7,859 bases of DNA from Pseudomonadota bacterium (GTDB taxonomy: Bacteria > Myxococcota > UBA9042 > PHBI01): NCBI GenBank assembly GCA_005772945.1, contig SXIE01000407.1, forward strand, positions 1 to 7,859, in the 5' to 3' direction. Positions 5,769 to 7,859 of the stretch are shown piece by piece (position 1 is the first letter of the stretch; each line of letters begins with the position of its first letter). Position numbers and translations under genes: made by a program. The notes below the pieces were generated by a model. It made no database searches. It was given only the letters and a program-made list of their open reading frames with translations, and was not told the DNA's origin.

Positions 5769-7859
5769 ATGCGCACCGGACGTCCCCCCCGTACCGTCCA
5801 TGTCGTCTTGTTCTCTCTCGCCGCAGCGCCGCTCATCGCGTGCGGCGACGACACCGGCGCAGGCCAGACCACGAGCCCGACCGAGGGCGACGCGACGACC
5901 GATACGGTCGCGAACGAGGTCTCGGTGGGCGAGACCTTCACGTTCGAGACGAGCGCGACAAACCCGCCCGATGGCGAGACGAGCCTGCCGACGGTCGACT
6001 TCGGCGAGCCCTGCCAGCGCAACACGGACTGCGTCTCCGGTTGGTGCGTCGAGGGTCCGAGCGGCTACGTCTGCACGGTCGACTGCCTGGCCGAGTGCCC
6101 GGACGCCTACGATTGTAAGGGCGTGCAGAACTCGGGCGGCGACATCATCTTCCTGTGCCTGCCGCGCGTGCAAAAGGTCTGCGTCCCGTGCCTCGAAGAC
6201 TTCCAGTGCAATGGCGGCGCCTGCATGTTGATCGACGGCGCGCGCGACTGCGCGTCGGCCTGTCGGACGGACGAGGAATGCCCCGACGGCTACGCCTGCG
6301 GCGAGGACGCGAGCGGCGAGCACAGCGGCAAATACTGCCAGCCCCGCAGCGGCAGCTGCTCGTGCAGCCCGGCGTTTGCGGGGGTCGCGCGCACGTGCTC
6401 GAAGACCAACGCGACGGGGAGCTGCGTGGGCGTCGAGACGTGCGACCCGGAGGTCGGCTGGGTCGGGTGCAACGCGCGCGAGGCGACCACCGAGACGTGC
6501 AACTACATCGATGACGACTGCGACAACGACATCGACGAGGACATGAAGACCGACGGGATCTACGCGCGCGCGGACCAGTGCGGGAGCTGCTCGACCGACT
6601 GCGCGGTGATCCTGCCGAATGCCTCGGCGACCGCATGCCAGGTGGCCGGCGGGGCCGCGCAGTGCACCGTCGTCGCGTGCGAGCCCGGCTTCACCCAGCT
6701 CAACCCCTATGTGTGCGTGCCCGACTCGGGGAGCGTCTGCCAGCCGTGCGAGTCGGCGGCGCAATGCCTCGGGACCGACGCGGCGTGCGTGACGCTCGAC
6801 GACGGGAAGTTCTGTGCCCGCGGGTGCGCGCAGAACGCGGACTGCAGCGTCGGCTTCGAGTGCAAGACCGTCCCCGAATCGGCGACCAAGCAGTGCGTGC
6901 CGACGTCGGGGAGTTGCTCGTGCGACGGCACGAACACGAACCTCTCGCGTGCGTGCACCGAGACCTACACGCCGCCCGATCCGAACCAACCTTCGGTCAC
7001 GTGCAAGGGCCTCGAGCACTGCACGGCCCAGGGCTGGGGCGGGTGCGAGCTGCCGGGCGAAGTCTGCGACGGCATCGACAACGACTGCGATGGCGGGATC
7101 GACGACCCGTTCAAGACGGACGACAAATACACCGACGTCTCGAATTGCGGCGCCTGCGGCGTGAGCTGCCTCGCGGTCGTCAGGCCGCATGCACAGCCGT
7201 CCTGCGATGCCTCGGGGCCCGTGCCGATGTGCGCGTTCGCGTGCGTCGGCGGGGCGGTCGACGTCAACCAGCTCTCGGATGACGGCTGCGAGTGCACGCC
7301 GGTCGCAGGCCCGGATCTGGCGGGGGACAGCGTCGACTCCGACTGCGACGGCATCGACGGCGAGGTCGGCAACGGCATCTTCGTCTCGAGGGAGGGTGTC
7401 GACACGAACCCAGGGACGATCGATCTGCCGGTCCAGAAGCTGTCGGTCGGCCTCACCAAGGCGCGCGACGGCGGCAAGCGCGACGTCTACGTGGCGACGG
7501 GCGTCTACGCCGAGAACATCATCTTGCAGGACAAGGTCGGGGTTTTCGGGGGGTACGCGCCGTTCTTCGACGAGCACGATGTCCTCCTTTACGAGACGGC
7601 GATCGTCGGCGGCGTGCCCGACGCGACGCACCCGGGGACCGTGACGGCGACGACGCTGGGAACCGCAGCCACCGGGGCTGTGACGGTGTTCGACGGCTTC
7701 ACGGTCTTCGGCGTGAACGCCGCGAACCTCGAGGGCAGCAACAGCTACGCGATCGATCTCAAGGACTGCGGCGCGCTCATGCGCGTCTCGAACAACCGCG
7801 TCTACGGCGGCCCGGGCGGCCGCGGCGGCAGCGGCACGCGCGGCACGGACGGCGCCGTC
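5769..7859 (+). CDS. Giant Cys-rich lipoprotein with MopE-like metal-binding motifs and beta-helix (3' truncated by window)
   Basis: 697 codons are open to the window end with no stop. Residues 1-24 are a type II signal peptide, with lipobox LIAC at 22-25, so Cys25 would be lipidated and the protein exposed outside the cytoplasm. Residues 26-77 form an acidic Thr-rich linker. From Cys82 to Cys509 come Cys-rich modules with 57 cysteines, probably disulfide-bonded. MopE-like acidic motifs occur at 244-258 (CNYIDDDCDNDIDED), 433-446 (CDGIDNDCDGGIDD) and 523-531 (VDSDCDGID). Their Asp spacing suggests Ca2+ or copper binding, as proposed for MopE of Methylococcus. From about 536 a right-handed beta-helix begins (GIFVSREGVD, VYVATGVYAENI, VGVFGGYAPFF), and a Gly-x-x run starts near residue 680 (GGPGGRGGSG). 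This layout is typical of large myxobacterial surface proteins with unknown roles in adhesion, matrix or predation. The gene has its own Shine-Dalgarno and is divergent from pssA. The architecture is secure; the function is not known. Confidence 0.9.
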   Translation, partial: MRTGRPPRTVHVVLFSLAAAPLIACGDDTGAGQTTSPTEGDATTDTVANEVSVGETFTFETSATNPPDGETSLPTVDFGEPCQRNTDCVSGWCVEGPSGYVCTVDCLAECPDAYDCKGVQNSGGDIIFLCLPRVQKVCVPCLEDFQCNGGACMLIDGARDCASACRTDEECPDGYACGEDASGEHSGKYCQPRSGSCSCSPAFAGVARTCSKTNATGSCVGVETCDPEVGWVGCNAREATTETCNYIDDDCDNDIDEDMKTDGIYARADQCGSCSTDCAVILPNASATACQVAGGAAQCTVVACEPGFTQLNPYVCVPDSGSVCQPCESAAQCLGTDAACVTLDDGKFCARGCAQNADCSVGFECKTVPESATKQCVPTSGSCSCDGTNTNLSRACTETYTPPDPNQPSVTCKGLEHCTAQGWGGCELPGEVCDGIDNDCDGGIDDPFKTDDKYTDVSNCGACGVSCLAVVRPHAQPSCDASGPVPMCAFACVGGAVDVNQLSDDGCECTPVAGPDLAGDSVDSDCDGIDGEVGNGIFVSREGVDTNPGTIDLPVQKLSVGLTKARDGGKRDVYVATGVYAENIILQDKVGVFGGYAPFFDEHDVLLYETAIVGGVPDATHPGTVTATTLGTAATGAVTVFDGFTVFGVNAANLEGSNSYAIDLKDCGALMRVSNNRVYGGPGGRGGSGTRGTDGAV
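6012..6158 (+). repeat. Partial N-terminal copy of the Cys-rich module (residues 82-130)
   Basis: Eight cysteines (C82 to C130) follow the pattern CxxxxxC-C-C-C-C-C-C of the first part of the two full modules downstream and align one-to-one with their cysteines 2 to 9. The order is a CQRNTDCVSGWC-type start, then VCTVDC, then a final LC before the next module. It lacks the DNDCDG-bearing second half. Confidence 0.6.
6180..6716 (+). repeat. Cys-rich/MopE module, first full copy (residues 138-316)
   Basis: About 179 residues with 24 cysteines. In order: VCVPC start, CPDGYAC, GSCSC, a GWVGC step, the acidic motif CNYIDDDCDNDIDED, then CGSC and a closing VACEPGF segment. Every one of its first 23 cysteines has a counterpart in the next copy. 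Confidence 0.75.
6738..7289 (+). repeat. Cys-rich/MopE module, second full copy (residues 324-507)
   Basis: About 184 residues, with the cysteines in the same order as the first copy: VCQPC, CSVGFEC, GSCSC, GWGGC, CDGIDNDCDGGIDD, CGAC, FACVGG. The longest inserted stretch relative to copy one is TPPDPNQPS before cysteine 13. This copy holds the canonical acidic motif, whereas the first copy has a degenerate one. Confidence 0.75.

Noticed and set aside
5669..6025. N-terminal extension of pssA by 119 codons
   Set aside because: The extension is antisense to the start of the lipoprotein gene and has no similarity to PssA, whose N-terminal PN..T block begins just after 5668.
5745..7631. A 628-codon open frame on the - strand opposite the giant lipoprotein
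   Set aside because: It is made of Ala/Val/Arg/Asp-rich low-information sequence, mirrors the lipoprotein codons, and has no domain or Shine-Dalgarno. The + strand frame has a signal peptide, motifs and regular cysteine modules.

Overview
This window comes from a GC-rich bacterial chromosome. The third codon position is almost always G or C, so long shadow frames are common. The best guess is a myxobacterium (Myxococcota), perhaps a Polyangia/Nannocystaceae-type genome. The main clue is the gene entering from 5769: a very large Cys-rich lipoprotein with MopE-like DNDCDG motifs leading into a Gly-rich beta-helix, an architecture abundant in that group. The taxonomic call is inference; no rRNA or other phylogenetic marker gene is present.

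Layout: (1) 3-116, C-terminal end of an unrecognised + strand gene. (2) 292-2205 (+), a Tat-exported, probably lipid-anchored FAD oxidoreductase resembling spermidine dehydrogenase, with a good sigma70-like promoter and a Shine-Dalgarno site that together fix the start. (3) 2232-2663 (-), a small PhnB-type VOC/glyoxalase-fold protein with a GTG start. (4) 2797-3255 (-), dtd, D-aminoacyl-tRNA deacylase. (5) 3367-4797 (+), an M20-peptidase-fold protein that appears to lack most of the family's metal ligands. (6) 4838-5668 (-), pssA, phosphatidylserine synthase, possibly translated from a near-leaderless message. (7) 5769 to the window end (+), the 5' part (697 codons, still open) of the giant lipoprotein.

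The genes do not form one pathway. They alternate in strand and are mostly single transcription units: convergent pairs (2)/(3) and (5)/(6), and divergent pairs (4)/(5) and (6)/(7). dtd and pssA are housekeeping functions (translation quality control, membrane lipid synthesis). The oxidoreductase and the giant lipoprotein are cell-envelope proteins. No CRISPR array, insertion sequence, tRNA, rRNA or phage gene is visible, and no base-composition break suggests recent transfer. No gap between genes exceeds 300 bases.

The points most worth following are the apparent loss of zinc ligands in the M20-like protein, the cysteine-register-perfect internal duplication in the giant lipoprotein, and the lipid-anchored form of an SpdH-like oxidoreductase. 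I did not find convincing evidence of a new multi-gene system.
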